Shown here in pieces: positions 43,995-52,462 of a DNA stretch of 64,000 bases (the first letter of the stretch is position 1; each line of letters opens with the position of its first letter). The notes below the pieces were generated by a model. It had not been told where the DNA came from. It searched no databases and saw only the letters and a list, made by a program, of their open reading frames with translations. A program made the position numbers and the translations under genes. Source of the stretch: Pseudomonadota bacterium (GTDB lineage Bacteria; Pseudomonadota; Alphaproteobacteria; Rhizobiales; Beijerinckiaceae); contig JAIUNR010000003.1 of assembly GCA_020161575.1 (NCBI GenBank), forward strand, positions 62,001-126,000. The letters are read 5' to 3'.

Positions 43995-44023
43995 TTGACA
44001 CCAAATATGTAATCAAGTTTCAT
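43995..44023 (+). promoter_or_regulatory. Predicted sigma-70 promoter of the amidohydrolase operon
   Basis: A consensus TTGACA (43995-44000), 17 bases and TTTCAT (44018-44023). Transcription would begin near 44030, giving a leader of about 38 bases to the TTG start at 44068. It is back-to-back with the minus-strand promoter; the two -35 regions form an inverted pair (GTCAATCCGG / CCGATTGAC). Confidence 0.5.
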
Positions 44024-44067
44024 ATTGGTAGTGCCGAATGGAGAGCGTCGCAAATGGAGGGCGTGGA

Positions 44068-45189
44068 TTGTTTGATCTCGTTCTGAAAGGCGGTCGCCTG
44101 CTCGATCCTGCCCAAGGGCTGGACCGCGTGACCGACATCGCCTTCTCCGAAGGGCGCATTGCCGCGATCGGCGACGGGCTCCAGGGCCGCGCTACGGAGA
44201 ATGTCGCGGGACTGATTGTCACGCCGGGCCTCATCGATCTTCATACGCATGTCTATTGGGGCGGCACCTCGCTCAGCGTCGACCCGATGATCCTCGCGAG
44301 GCGCGGCTGCACCACGCTGGTCGATACCGGCAGCGCAGGCCCGGGCAATTTCGCCGGTTTCCTCGAACACGTGATCAAGCCCTGCCCGATCAGGATCGTT
44401 CCCTATCTCAACCTCTCCTTCGCGGGGATCTACGCCTTTTCGAAGCATGTAATGGTTGGGGAAAGCGGCGATCAGCGCCTGCTTTCGCCGGCGGATGCCG
44501 CATTGACCATCGAACAGCACCGCGACGTGATCGCGGGGTTGAAGGTTCGCGTCGGGCGCCATGCCTCGGGCGAGGCCGGGCTCGTGCCGCTTGATATCGC
44601 GCGCCAGCTCGCGGATCATCTCGGCATCCAGATGATGGTGCATATCGACCATCCGCCGCCGACGCTTGATCAGGTTTTGGCGCGCCTTCGTTCCGGCGAT
44701 ATCCTCACCCATTGCTTCCGCCCCTTCCCCAATACGCCGGTGACCGGCGACGGCAAGGTGCAGCCATGCGTGCTCGATGCGCGCAAACGCGGCGTGTTCT
44801 TCGACATCGGCCACGGCATGGGCTCGTTCTCGTTCGAGGTCGCGCGGATCATGCTCGCGAACGGGTTTCCGCCCGATGCGATTTCATCCGATGTCCATGC
44901 CTTGTGCATCGAGGGACCGGCATTCGACCTGCTCACCACCATGTCGAAATTTCTCTGCCTCGGCATGAAGCTGGAGGACATCATCCTCCGCACCACCGCC
45001 ATGCCTGCCGTCGCCCTGCGACGGCCTGATCTCGGCACGCTCGCGCCGGGCGCCGCCGGTGATGTCAGCCTTGTGGATATCGAGCACGGCGCGTTTGACT
45101 ATGAGGATTCAACCGGCGCCATCTTAAAGGGGACCGAAAGGCTCCGTCCACGTGGCATCGTCTTCGCTGGCCATCTCCACCTCACCTGA
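44068..45189 (+). CDS. Amidohydrolase/deacetylase family metallohydrolase (dihydroorotase-like fold)
   Basis: A 373-residue TIM-barrel metal hydrolase. Metal-binding motifs are LIDLHTHVYWG, AGLKVRVG (position of the bridging lysine), MVHIDHPP, ILTHCFRPFPNT and the catalytic SDVH. This subgroup includes deacetylases of N-acylated amino acids and amino-sugar acids. The TTG at 44068 is preferred: it is preceded by GGAGG at seven bases and yields MFDLVLKGGRLLDPAQGL, a normal family start. The in-frame ATG at 44038 has no ribosome site and would leave a leader of only a few bases from the predicted promoter. First gene of an operon with RidA, KDG kinase and KDPG aldolase, which points to a deacylation feeding that route. 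Confidence 0.87.
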   Translation: MFDLVLKGGRLLDPAQGLDRVTDIAFSEGRIAAIGDGLQGRATENVAGLIVTPGLIDLHTHVYWGGTSLSVDPMILARRGCTTLVDTGSAGPGNFAGFLEHVIKPCPIRIVPYLNLSFAGIYAFSKHVMVGESGDQRLLSPADAALTIEQHRDVIAGLKVRVGRHASGEAGLVPLDIARQLADHLGIQMMVHIDHPPPTLDQVLARLRSGDILTHCFRPFPNTPVTGDGKVQPCVLDARKRGVFFDIGHGMGSFSFEVARIMLANGFPPDAISSDVHALCIEGPAFDLLTTMSKFLCLGMKLEDIILRTTAMPAVALRRPDLGTLAPGAAGDVSLVDIEHGAFDYEDSTGAILKGTERLRPRGIVFAGHLHLT

Positions 45190-45200
45190 CAGGCAATAAA

Positions 45201-45662
45201 GTGACCCCCGAACAGCGCCTTGAAAAACTCGGCATCGTACTCCCGCCCTGCCCCGTTCCCGTTGCGAACTACATCCCGTTCCGCATCACGGGGAACCTGC
45301 TCTATGCCTCGGGCCAGGGGCCCAAGCAGGAGGACGGCACGTATAAGGAGGGCCGCCTTGGCCTGACCATGGATATCGCGCAGGGCTATGAGGAGGCGCG
45401 CCTTACGGGCCTCCATCTGCTCGCCGTGTGCAAGGCGGCGCTTGGAGAGCTTTCGCGCATTGAATCCGTGGTCAAGCTGCTCGGTATGGTCAATGCCGAG
45501 CCGGATTTCGGCGACCATCCGAAGGTCATCAATGGCTGTTCGGATCTGTTCGTCGAAGTTCTCGGAGAAGCGGGCCGCCACGCCCGCTCCGCGATCGGCA
45601 TGGGCTCGCTCCCCAACCGCATGGCGGTCGAGGTCGAGGCAATCTTCCAGATCCGGCTCTAA
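45201..45662 (+). CDS. RidA-family enamine/imine deaminase
   Basis: A 153-residue RidA/YjgF-family protein. Visible marks are YIPFRITGNLLYASGQGP near the start, the QGYEEARLTGLHLLAVCKAALG helix, and the C-terminal ARSAIGMGSLPNRMAVEVEAIF. The last of these places the active-site arginine that binds the substrate carboxylate. RidA proteins hydrolyse reactive enamines/imines released by PLP-dependent dehydratases and lyases. Its presence in this operon suggests that an ammonia-releasing step of that type belongs to the pathway, although no such lyase is encoded here. It starts at GTG 45201, 11 bases after the amidohydrolase stop. Confidence 0.9.
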   Translation: MTPEQRLEKLGIVLPPCPVPVANYIPFRITGNLLYASGQGPKQEDGTYKEGRLGLTMDIAQGYEEARLTGLHLLAVCKAALGELSRIESVVKLLGMVNAEPDFGDHPKVINGCSDLFVEVLGEAGRHARSAIGMGSLPNRMAVEVEAIFQIRL

Positions 45663-45663
45663 G

Positions 45664-46623
45664 ATGCCGACGCCCGCTGCCGCCTTCCCGGATCTCATCG
45701 CCTTCGGCGAGGCGATGATCGAGTTCAACCAGCGCGGCGGGGCCCAGAGCCGTGACTTTCTGCAAGGCTTCGGCGGCGACACCTCGAATGTGGTAATTGC
45801 CGCCGCCCGGCAGGGCGCGCGGACGGGCTATGTCTCCGCGCTCGGCGAGGATACGTTCGGCGCGATGCTGCGCCAGCTCTGGGCCCGCGAGGGCGTCGAC
45901 ACGCGCGGCGTCCTCGGCGATCCCGATGCGTTCACCGCCTGCTATTTCGTCACGCATGACGAGGCGGGGCATCATTTCGAGTTCCGGCGCAAGGGTTCGG
46001 CAGCCAGCCGCCTCGGCCCGGACAGGCTGCCGCGCGACCTGCTCGGCAAGGCGCGCATCCTCCATCTCTCCGGCATTTCGCTGGCGATTTCGCCCGAGGC
46101 CTGCGATGCGGGTTTCACAGCCATGGCGGAAGCGCGAAAAGGCGGCGCGCAAATCGCCTTCGATACCAATCTTCGCCTTCGCCTCTGGCCGAAGGATCGC
46201 GCCCGCGCGGTGATCTCGGAGGCGATCGCGCAATGCGACATATGTCTTCCCGGTCTTGAGGACATGGCCGCGCTGACCGGGCTTTCAGAACCCGATGCGA
46301 TTTTCGACTATTGTCACGCGCGCGGGCCGTCGCTTGTTATCCTGAAGCTCGGCGCGGAGGGCGCGCTGGTTTCGGAGAAAGGCGCGCTCACGCGCATCCC
46401 GGCGCATCCGTGCCGCCCGCTTGATGCGACCGGCGCGGGCGATTGTTTCGCCGGTGCTTTCCTCGCGCGGCTTCTGGCGGGCGATACGCCGGTGCAGGCT
46501 GCAAGCTATGCCGGCGTGGCGGCGGCACTCTCGACCGAAGGGTACGGCGCCGTCGAACCGATCCCGTACGCGGCCACCGTGCTTGCCGCGATGGCGGGCA
46601 GAGCTGGGCAACCCACCTCATGA
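45664..46623 (+). CDS. kdgK: PfkB-family sugar kinase, probable 2-keto-3-deoxygluconate kinase
   Basis: A 319-residue ribokinase-fold kinase. The N-terminal substrate motif is FGGDTSNVVIAAARQGA, characteristic of KDG kinases (GGD-x-NVA). The C-terminal PfkB signature LDATGAGDCFAGAFLARLLAG holds the catalytic base Asp260. It would phosphorylate 2-keto-3-deoxygluconate to KDPG. The ATG at 45664 is one base after the RidA stop; in-frame sequence upstream lies wholly inside the RidA gene. The aldolase that cleaves KDPG follows 13 bases after its stop, which strongly supports the assignment. Confidence 0.88.
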   Translation: MPTPAAAFPDLIAFGEAMIEFNQRGGAQSRDFLQGFGGDTSNVVIAAARQGARTGYVSALGEDTFGAMLRQLWAREGVDTRGVLGDPDAFTACYFVTHDEAGHHFEFRRKGSAASRLGPDRLPRDLLGKARILHLSGISLAISPEACDAGFTAMAEARKGGAQIAFDTNLRLRLWPKDRARAVISEAIAQCDICLPGLEDMAALTGLSEPDAIFDYCHARGPSLVILKLGAEGALVSEKGALTRIPAHPCRPLDATGAGDCFAGAFLARLLAGDTPVQAASYAGVAAALSTEGYGAVEPIPYAATVLAAMAGRAGQPTS

Positions 46624-46636
46624 GGAGAACCGCGCC

Positions 46637-47269
46637 ATGACGGCCTTTTCACCGAACACACCGGGCTGGCGCGAACAGGGGATCATCCCGGTTCTCACGA
46701 TCGACGACCCGGACATCACGGTTGACCTCGTGGAGACGCTGAAAGAGGCTGGCCTCCCGATTGTCGAGATCACCCTGCGGACAGCCGGAGCGTTGGAGGC
46801 GATCCGACGCGCGAAACAGGTCAAGGGCGCGACAATCGGCGTCGGCTCAATCCGCACCCCCGATGATCTCTCGAACGCCGTCGCGGCCGGCGCCGACTTC
46901 CTCGTCTCCCCCGGCCAGACCGACCGCCTCCTCGCGGCGGGCCTCGCGGCGGCGGTCCCGTATTTTCCCGGCGCCGTGACGGCCTCGGAGATGATGCGCG
47001 CTTTCGACGCCGGTTATACATGCCTGAAATTCTTCCCCGCCGAGGCTGTTGGCGGTGCAAAGGCGCTGTCGGCCCTGGCCGCGCCGCTCGCCGGGCTGCA
47101 CGTCATGCCCACCGGAGGAATTACCCTGGCCAACCTGTCGGGTTATCGCGCGCTGGCCTCGGTTATCGCTTGCGGCGGCTCGTGGATGGTTCCGGCGGCA
47201 GCGCTCGCGGCGCGTGATTTCGCCACGATTGGTGCCGCGGCGCGCGCCGCGCGGGATGCCGCATCCTGA
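46637..47269 (+). CDS. eda: KHG/KDPG aldolase
   Basis: A 210-residue class I aldolase that splits KDPG (or 4-hydroxy-2-oxoglutarate) into pyruvate and glyceraldehyde-3-phosphate (or glyoxylate). Schiff-base Lys131 lies in CLKFFPAE, and Glu44 in VEITLRT is the family's acid/base residue. The phosphate-binding TGGI segment is present (MPTGGITLANLSGY). The ribosome site GAGGAGAACCGCGCC precedes ATG 46637. With the preceding kinase it completes the lower half of an Entner-Doudoroff-like route. A 20-base palindrome follows the stop. Confidence 0.92.
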   Translation: MTAFSPNTPGWREQGIIPVLTIDDPDITVDLVETLKEAGLPIVEITLRTAGALEAIRRAKQVKGATIGVGSIRTPDDLSNAVAAGADFLVSPGQTDRLLAAGLAAAVPYFPGAVTASEMMRAFDAGYTCLKFFPAEAVGGAKALSALAAPLAGLHVMPTGGITLANLSGYRALASVIACGGSWMVPAAALAARDFATIGAAARAARDAAS

Positions 47270-47286
47270 TCACGCCGGCATGAAAG

Positions 47287-47306
47287 GCGCGGCGGATCCG
47301 CCGCGC
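47287..47306 (+). terminator. GC palindrome after the aldolase gene
   Basis: A perfect 20-base palindrome centred on GGATCC, starting 18 bases after the stop codon. It would form a strong hairpin at the end of the catabolic operon. No T tract follows, so termination is only probable. Confidence 0.4.
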
Positions 47307-47431
47307 TGATTGTCTGAAAAGCCGCGCACTAGCTCATCGGTATCGCTTCGATGAACCGCGCGGTAAAACCGGGCGTTAACTCGCAGCTGTTATATTAGCT
47401 TTGAAAAAAGTTCCTCGAAGAGAGGGAAACA

Positions 47432-48577
47432 ATGGCGGCTTGCAGAAGCGAAAAGCCTGTTGAACGACCCATGGCAAGAGCGACCAGACCATGGGTCGCG
47501 ATTGGCGCGAGGCTTTGCCTTGGTTTACTGCCGGGTCTCTGGATGTCGCTTCCTGCCCAGGCCAGCGCTGTCCGCCTGCAGGTCATTGGCGGGTTCTCAG
47601 CGCTTCATCAGTTCAGAAAGCAGGAAGAGCCGTTCTGGCGTTCGGAGATCAACCGCTATTCGGGCGGACGGATAGAAGCGGATATCCGGCCACTTCACCA
47701 GCTCGGCATTCCCGGTTCGGAAATGCTTCCACTGATGAAGTCCGGCGTCGTCTCCTTCGGGAGCATTCTTCTGTCGCTTCACGCCGGCGATGACCCAGAA
47801 TTATCCGCCATCGACCTTCCGGTTCTCAGCCCGGACATTCCCACACTCCGCAAGACCGCGGCCGCCTTCCGTCCACGCCTGAAGCAAATTCTCGAACAGC
47901 GCTACAATATCGAGCTGCTGGGGCTTTATATCCTTCCCGCACAGGTGATCTTCTGCAAGAAGCCATTCTCCGGTCTCGGGGATCTCAAGGGGCGACGCAT
48001 CCGCACCTCTTCGGTCGGACAGTCAGAAGCCGTAGAAGCCCTGGGTGCGATGCCCGTGAAGACGACTTTTGCGGAAATCGTTCCCTCGGTCACGCGCGGC
48101 GTGGTCGATTGCGCCATTACCGGTACCATGAGCGGCAATGAAATCGGTCTTGCCGGGGCGACGACGCACATGCACTCTCTCGCCATCACCTGGGGGGTTT
48201 CCGCTTTTGGTGCCAACCGCACGGCCTGGGACAGGCTGCCGAGCGATATCCGTGGCATTCTCACGCGCGAAGTCGCACGGTTCGAAGAGCGGATCTGGGA
48301 AGCGGCCCACGCGGAAACGCTCAACGGAATCGCCTGCAACATCGGGTCCAGCGCCTGTTCAGATGGAGTTCCGTTGCGATTGACGCAGGTTCCTCATAGC
48401 GAGGCCGATGAAATATTGCGGCAACGCCTCCTGCGCGAAGTGGTGCTGCCCCTCTGGGTAGAACGTTGTGGATCGTCCTGCATCGAGATCTGGAACCAGA
48501 CGATCGCGCCACAGCACGGCCTTTTCATCACCAATGACCGGCGCACCATGGAACGCCAGTCAGGAACGCAACCATGA
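47432..48577 (+). CDS. TRAP-type (DctP) solute-binding protein
   Basis: A 381-residue periplasmic binding protein of the DctP family. Signal segment VAIGARLCLGLLPGLWMSLPAQA precedes a mature domain with family marks: RSEINRYSGGRIEADIRPLHQLG, LMKSGVVSFGS, LKGRRIRTSSVGQSEAVEALGAMPV (the stretch with the carboxylate-binding arginine) and RGVVDCAITGT. No DctQ or DctM membrane subunits are nearby. Instead the stop overlaps the start of a GGDEF-EAL protein by four bases (ATGA). It may therefore act as a sensor subunit rather than in uptake. ATG 47432 follows GAGAGGGAAACA. A six-base TATATT box at 47391 could be part of its promoter. Confidence 0.88.
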   Translation: MAACRSEKPVERPMARATRPWVAIGARLCLGLLPGLWMSLPAQASAVRLQVIGGFSALHQFRKQEEPFWRSEINRYSGGRIEADIRPLHQLGIPGSEMLPLMKSGVVSFGSILLSLHAGDDPELSAIDLPVLSPDIPTLRKTAAAFRPRLKQILEQRYNIELLGLYILPAQVIFCKKPFSGLGDLKGRRIRTSSVGQSEAVEALGAMPVKTTFAEIVPSVTRGVVDCAITGTMSGNEIGLAGATTHMHSLAITWGVSAFGANRTAWDRLPSDIRGILTREVARFEERIWEAAHAETLNGIACNIGSSACSDGVPLRLTQVPHSEADEILRQRLLREVVLPLWVERCGSSCIEIWNQTIAPQHGLFITNDRRTMERQSGTQP

Positions 48578-51500
48578 CATCGCCGAGCCCGAACAAAACA
48601 TCGGCGCAAGTGCCCTCCCGTCGTCAAAGCATGCAGGACACGATGCGCACCCACCGGGGGCACCCGGAGCAGGAGGAGCTCAAATCCCGTTTCATCCGTC
48701 GCGCCCTTGGCACGGGAGCGCTGTGCGCGACACTGGTTCTCGCTGGAGCCACGGCCTTCCTGATCGAGCACACCCGCAAGAATGCCCTTGAGCGCGCGGA
48801 AACGGTGCTTGATCACAATGCCAGAAACATTGAGGGCGTGATCAATCGCCAGTTCATCCAGACCGAGGGTGCGCTGGCGCAGATTCCGCTCCTGCTCGCG
48901 GATGGTTTGGTGGCAGCGGATGCAGAGCGCAGCCGGGATGTCGCGGCCAGACTTCTTCAGGGCCTCAATTTCCAGAACCTGGTGTTCCGGGATCTGGTCC
49001 TCGCGAAACCATCGGGGGAGATCTGGGCGGCAGCCCGCACCCGTTCACCGGAACTCGCCTTTGCAGGCGATGCGATGCTGCGTCTTTCTGTCTCCGGCAC
49101 CAGCCTTCTGATCGGCCCGAACCGCAACCGGATGACAGGAGACTGGAACTGGCATCTTGTCCGCAAGATCAATCTTCCTGGCCAGAATGTCATGCTTGCC
49201 GCGGCGGAGATCCCGATCGCGGCGTTCCTCACGGGGCTTCTGGACAATGTCGACATCACCAAGCTGGATATCCATATCGAGCGGGCCAATGGCCGGCGCA
49301 TCGGAAGCTTGCCGCATGACGAGATGATGATCGGGCGTATCCCCGCCGAGGTGATACGCGAGCAGGCACAATCTCTTCCGAACGCGGCAGCGTCTTCTCC
49401 AACGCCGAAGCTCGAACTCGCCAGGACGCTTCTTCTGCCCGATTTAGTCCTGCGCGTCAGCATGAGCCAGGAAGATGCGCTTTCGGATTGGCGGGAGGAA
49501 AGGTCTCGCTTCATCCTGCTGGGGACAGGCGCAAGCACGCTTATCCTGTTGATCGCGCTCGGCATCATCCGGCTCATGGAGCGTGATGAGAGCCTCTCCC
49601 GCGAGCGCCGCCGCGCGCGCGTCCTGCTGATCGAATCGATCGAAGCCATGTCCGACGGTTTCGTGATGTGGGACGAGCAGGACAGGCTCGTGATGTGCAA
49701 CAACAGGTTCCGCGAACTCTATGCTTTGAGCGCGGAATTCCTTGTTCCCGGCGCGACATTCGAGGATGTCATCCGCAAGGGCGCCGCGCGCGGGCAATAC
49801 CCTCAGGCACAGGACGATGTCGAAGGGTTCGTGAATCGCACGCTCGCCTGGCATCGAGCCGCCTCCAGCACCGTGGAACGGCTCCTCCCCGACGGACGCT
49901 GGCTCATGATCTCGGACCGGCGCACGCCCAGCGGTGCCATTGTCGGGATTCGCACCGACATCACGAGCATGCGTTCAATGCTCGACGAACTCGGTATCGC
50001 CAATGCCCGCATCCGTGACACCGCGGCTGATCTGGGCATCCGCAACAAATTGTTCGATGCCGCCGTCAACAACATGTCCCAGGGCCTGCTCATGGCCGAT
50101 GGTTCGGGCAGGGTGATTGTCCATAACGCGCGTTTCGCTCAGCTCCTGGGCATACCGGATTGGGATGACAGCGAAGGGCTCGCGCTCACCACCCTCTTCG
50201 CACGCATTGAGGAAGGCAGCGCGCTGGCCTCGTCCTTTTCCCGACTTGTCGAGTGGCAGAGTGACCTTGCCACCGCCGGGCAATCCGGCCGCGAGGTTCT
50301 CTGCGGGGCCGAAGGGCGCTACTTCGCGATTGTGCAGCAACCGCTCGATGGCGGTGGCTTTGTCGCGACCTATGACGACGTGACCGACAGGCAGGCGGCA
50401 GAGGAACGTATCCGTTTCCTTGCGCACCACGATTCACTCACCGAACTGCCCAACCGCGTCCTGTTCAGGACCGGATTGGCGACGCGGGTTGCCGCTTTGG
50501 GCCGCTCGCGCCAAGGGCTGGCGATCCTTTACCTCGACCTCGACAAGTTCAAGGATGTCAACGATACGCTCGGCCATCCCGCCGGGGATGCCCTGCTCGG
50601 CATCGTCGCGCGGCGGCTGCGTGCGTGCCTGCGCGACAAGGATCTTGTGGCAAGGCTGGGCGGAGACGAATTCGCCGTGGTTATTTCGGGCGCGAATATC
50701 GCGGAGAAAGCGGAACAGCTCGCGCGCCGCATCATTCCGACGCTCAGCGCACCATACGAGCTTGATGGCCAGCTTATCCATATCGGCGTCTCGATCGGGG
50801 TTGCCATTACCGAATCCAAGACGGCGAATTGCGATACCCTGATCCGCAATGCGGATATGGCGCTCTATGAAGCCAAGGCGAAAGGGCGCGGTGGCTATTG
50901 CCTGTTCGAGAGCGGAATTGAAGCGCGATTGTTCACCCGCCTCGCGACGGAGCGCGATCTTGGTGGCGCGGTCGCCGGCGACCAGTTCGAACTCGCCTAT
51001 CAACCGCTGATCGAGATGGCCAGCGGGCGCACCATCGGCTTCGAGGCCCTCCTGCGCTGGAACCACCCGACGCGCGGATTGCTCGGGCCCGGCCACTTCA
51101 TCCCGCTGGCGGAAGAGACCGGCCTCATCCGCGAGATCGGTGCCTGGTGCCTGCGCCGCGCCACGCACGATATGGCGCAATTGCCGCCGGAGGTGAAAAT
51201 CGCGGTCAATCTCTCGCCGGTCCAGCTGAAGGCGGATTCCATCGTCAGCCAGGTGCTGGACGCGCTCCGCGACAGCGGACTGGCGCCGGGACGGCTCGAA
51301 CTGGAAATCACGGAATCGGCGTTGCTCGACGACGACGAGCGGATCGTGGGGCATCTCCACAAGTTGCGCGAGGCGGGGGTGCGGATCGTGCTGGACGATT
51401 TCGGCACCGGCTATTCATCGCTGAACTACCTGCGCCGCTTCCCCTTCAACAAGATCAAGATCGACAAGGTTTTCGTCGCCGAGGCCACCACGCGGCACGA

Positions 51501-51738
51501 TTGCAAGGTGATCGTCTCCTCCACCATCGAACTCGCGCGCCAGCTCGGCATGTCGACGACCGGGGAAGGAATCGAAACTGCGGAGCAGTCCGAATTGCTG
51601 CGACAGCTCGGCTGCACCGAGGGACAGGGTTATCTCTTCGGCAAGCCCGCGCCGCTTGCCGCCGCGCTCGCCCGTTTCGAGGACAGGAACATCATCCCCT
51701 TCGACCCCAAACGCGCGCAGGGCCAGCGCGGGAGCTGA
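48574..51738 (+). CDS. Membrane c-di-GMP enzyme: periplasmic sensor, two PAS, GGDEF and EAL domains
   Basis: A 1054-residue protein. TM1 is at about 45-65, a periplasmic sensor region at about 66-310 and TM2 at about 313-333. Two PAS domains follow (about 350-470, IEAMSDGFVMWDEQDRLVMC; about 485-610, MSQGLLMADGSGRVIVHNA). The GGDEF domain has an intact GGDEF motif (696-700) and an RDKD inhibitory site exactly five residues before it. The EAL domain has EAL at 824-826 and DDFGTGYSS at 941, so both synthesis and breakdown of c-di-GMP look possible. It is translationally coupled to the TRAP-type binding protein, which is the likely ligand carrier for its periplasmic region. Confidence 0.93.
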   Translation: MTSPSPNKTSAQVPSRRQSMQDTMRTHRGHPEQEELKSRFIRRALGTGALCATLVLAGATAFLIEHTRKNALERAETVLDHNARNIEGVINRQFIQTEGALAQIPLLLADGLVAADAERSRDVAARLLQGLNFQNLVFRDLVLAKPSGEIWAAARTRSPELAFAGDAMLRLSVSGTSLLIGPNRNRMTGDWNWHLVRKINLPGQNVMLAAAEIPIAAFLTGLLDNVDITKLDIHIERANGRRIGSLPHDEMMIGRIPAEVIREQAQSLPNAAASSPTPKLELARTLLLPDLVLRVSMSQEDALSDWREERSRFILLGTGASTLILLIALGIIRLMERDESLSRERRRARVLLIESIEAMSDGFVMWDEQDRLVMCNNRFRELYALSAEFLVPGATFEDVIRKGAARGQYPQAQDDVEGFVNRTLAWHRAASSTVERLLPDGRWLMISDRRTPSGAIVGIRTDITSMRSMLDELGIANARIRDTAADLGIRNKLFDAAVNNMSQGLLMADGSGRVIVHNARFAQLLGIPDWDDSEGLALTTLFARIEEGSALASSFSRLVEWQSDLATAGQSGREVLCGAEGRYFAIVQQPLDGGGFVATYDDVTDRQAAEERIRFLAHHDSLTELPNRVLFRTGLATRVAALGRSRQGLAILYLDLDKFKDVNDTLGHPAGDALLGIVARRLRACLRDKDLVARLGGDEFAVVISGANIAEKAEQLARRIIPTLSAPYELDGQLIHIGVSIGVAITESKTANCDTLIRNADMALYEAKAKGRGGYCLFESGIEARLFTRLATERDLGGAVAGDQFELAYQPLIEMASGRTIGFEALLRWNHPTRGLLGPGHFIPLAEETGLIREIGAWCLRRATHDMAQLPPEVKIAVNLSPVQLKADSIVSQVLDALRDSGLAPGRLELEITESALLDDDERIVGHLHKLREAGVRIVLDDFGTGYSSLNYLRRFPFNKIKIDKVFVAEATTRHDCKVIVSSTIELARQLGMSTTGEGIETAEQSELLRQLGCTEGQGYLFGKPAPLAAALARFEDRNIIPFDPKRAQGQRGS

Positions 51739-51747
51739 GCCGCAGCC

Positions 51748-52176
51748 TTAACCCCGCGCCGATGATGCCGCCTCGCGGATCGCCCGCAAGGCGGTAAACG
51801 TCTCGGCGTTGATGCAATATTCCTCGAAATGGGCCGCGGCTTCACCGGCATCAAGATCGGAGCGGCAACGCTCCTTCGAGCCGCAGCGCGCGCAGGCGAT
51901 CTCGATATCGCGCATGAGGTGGGCGTCGATATCATGCGCCTTATCCAGCCCGAGCGCCGTCATCATGCGCGGCGCCTCCTCGGCGGCGTTATCACCGCGC
52001 GCGGCCAAGTCATGGAGATCCTCGGCGCTCACGCCCAGATCATGCGCCATGCGCGCCAGATCCTCGCCCGAGAAGGCCGCAAGCGCCGCGAGATCCTGCC
52101 GGCGTTTGCGGTAATCCCGCCACCAATGCCCGACCGCCTCAAGAATTCCCTCGTGGTTAGCCCTGCCTTCGATCAT
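51748..52176 (-). CDS. Small four-cysteine protein (DUF6455-like)
   Basis: A 142-residue cytoplasmic protein. The N-terminal half is a short helical region (HWWRDYRKRRQDLAALAAF) like the small arginine-rich DUF1127 proteins of alphaproteobacteria. The C-terminal half has the pattern C-x2-C-x5-C-x16-C (CARCGSKERC ... EEYC), suited to zinc or an iron-sulfur cluster. I place it in the DUF6455 group by this pattern with moderate confidence; no function is known. ATG 52176 has GGAGG six bases upstream, which settles the start. Its gene converges with the GGDEF-EAL gene. Confidence 0.75.
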   Translation of the reverse strand: MIEGRANHEGILEAVGHWWRDYRKRRQDLAALAAFSGEDLARMAHDLGVSAEDLHDLAARGDNAAEEAPRMMTALGLDKAHDIDAHLMRDIEIACARCGSKERCRSDLDAGEAAAHFEEYCINAETFTALRAIREAASSARG

Positions 52177-52356
52177 GCGACGCCTCCATTCACGTGAAGG
52201 ATCGCAGGAATGCATCGATCTGCATTGATTGGCATCAACAGCCCATCACGTGGGGAGCGCGGGCCTGCCAAGGTTTACACGCGGTCCCCACACCCGGACC
52301 CTATCTTCAAATAATGATAAATAAATTAGGTCGCATTTTATTGAATATTTCTACGA

Positions 52357-52385
52357 TTGTTAGGGATATCCGTTATCTTTAAAAT
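52357..52385 (+). promoter_or_regulatory. Predicted sigma-70 promoter in an A+T-rich gap
   Basis: TTGTTA (52357-52362), 17 bases, TAAAAT (52380-52385), with an inverted repeat GGATAT/ATATCC (52364-52389) across the spacer and -10 box. The surrounding 52300-52420 is strikingly A+T-rich against the GC-rich background. The 286-base gap holds no other gene. Confidence 0.5.
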
Positions 52386-52462
52386 ATCCATCTGCTTTGC
52401 TTTGTTAGAATTTGAGCTAAATCCCGAACATCTGTTCCCCTCACAACAGGCAAGGTGACGAT

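Noticed and set aside
44068-45189. Dihydroorotase (pyrimidine synthesis)
   Set aside because: The fold is shared, but operon context and the catabolic partners point to the amidohydrolase/deacetylase branch.
47432-48577. Complete TRAP transporter
   Set aside because: No DctQ or DctM membrane subunit is encoded on either side; only the binding protein is present.
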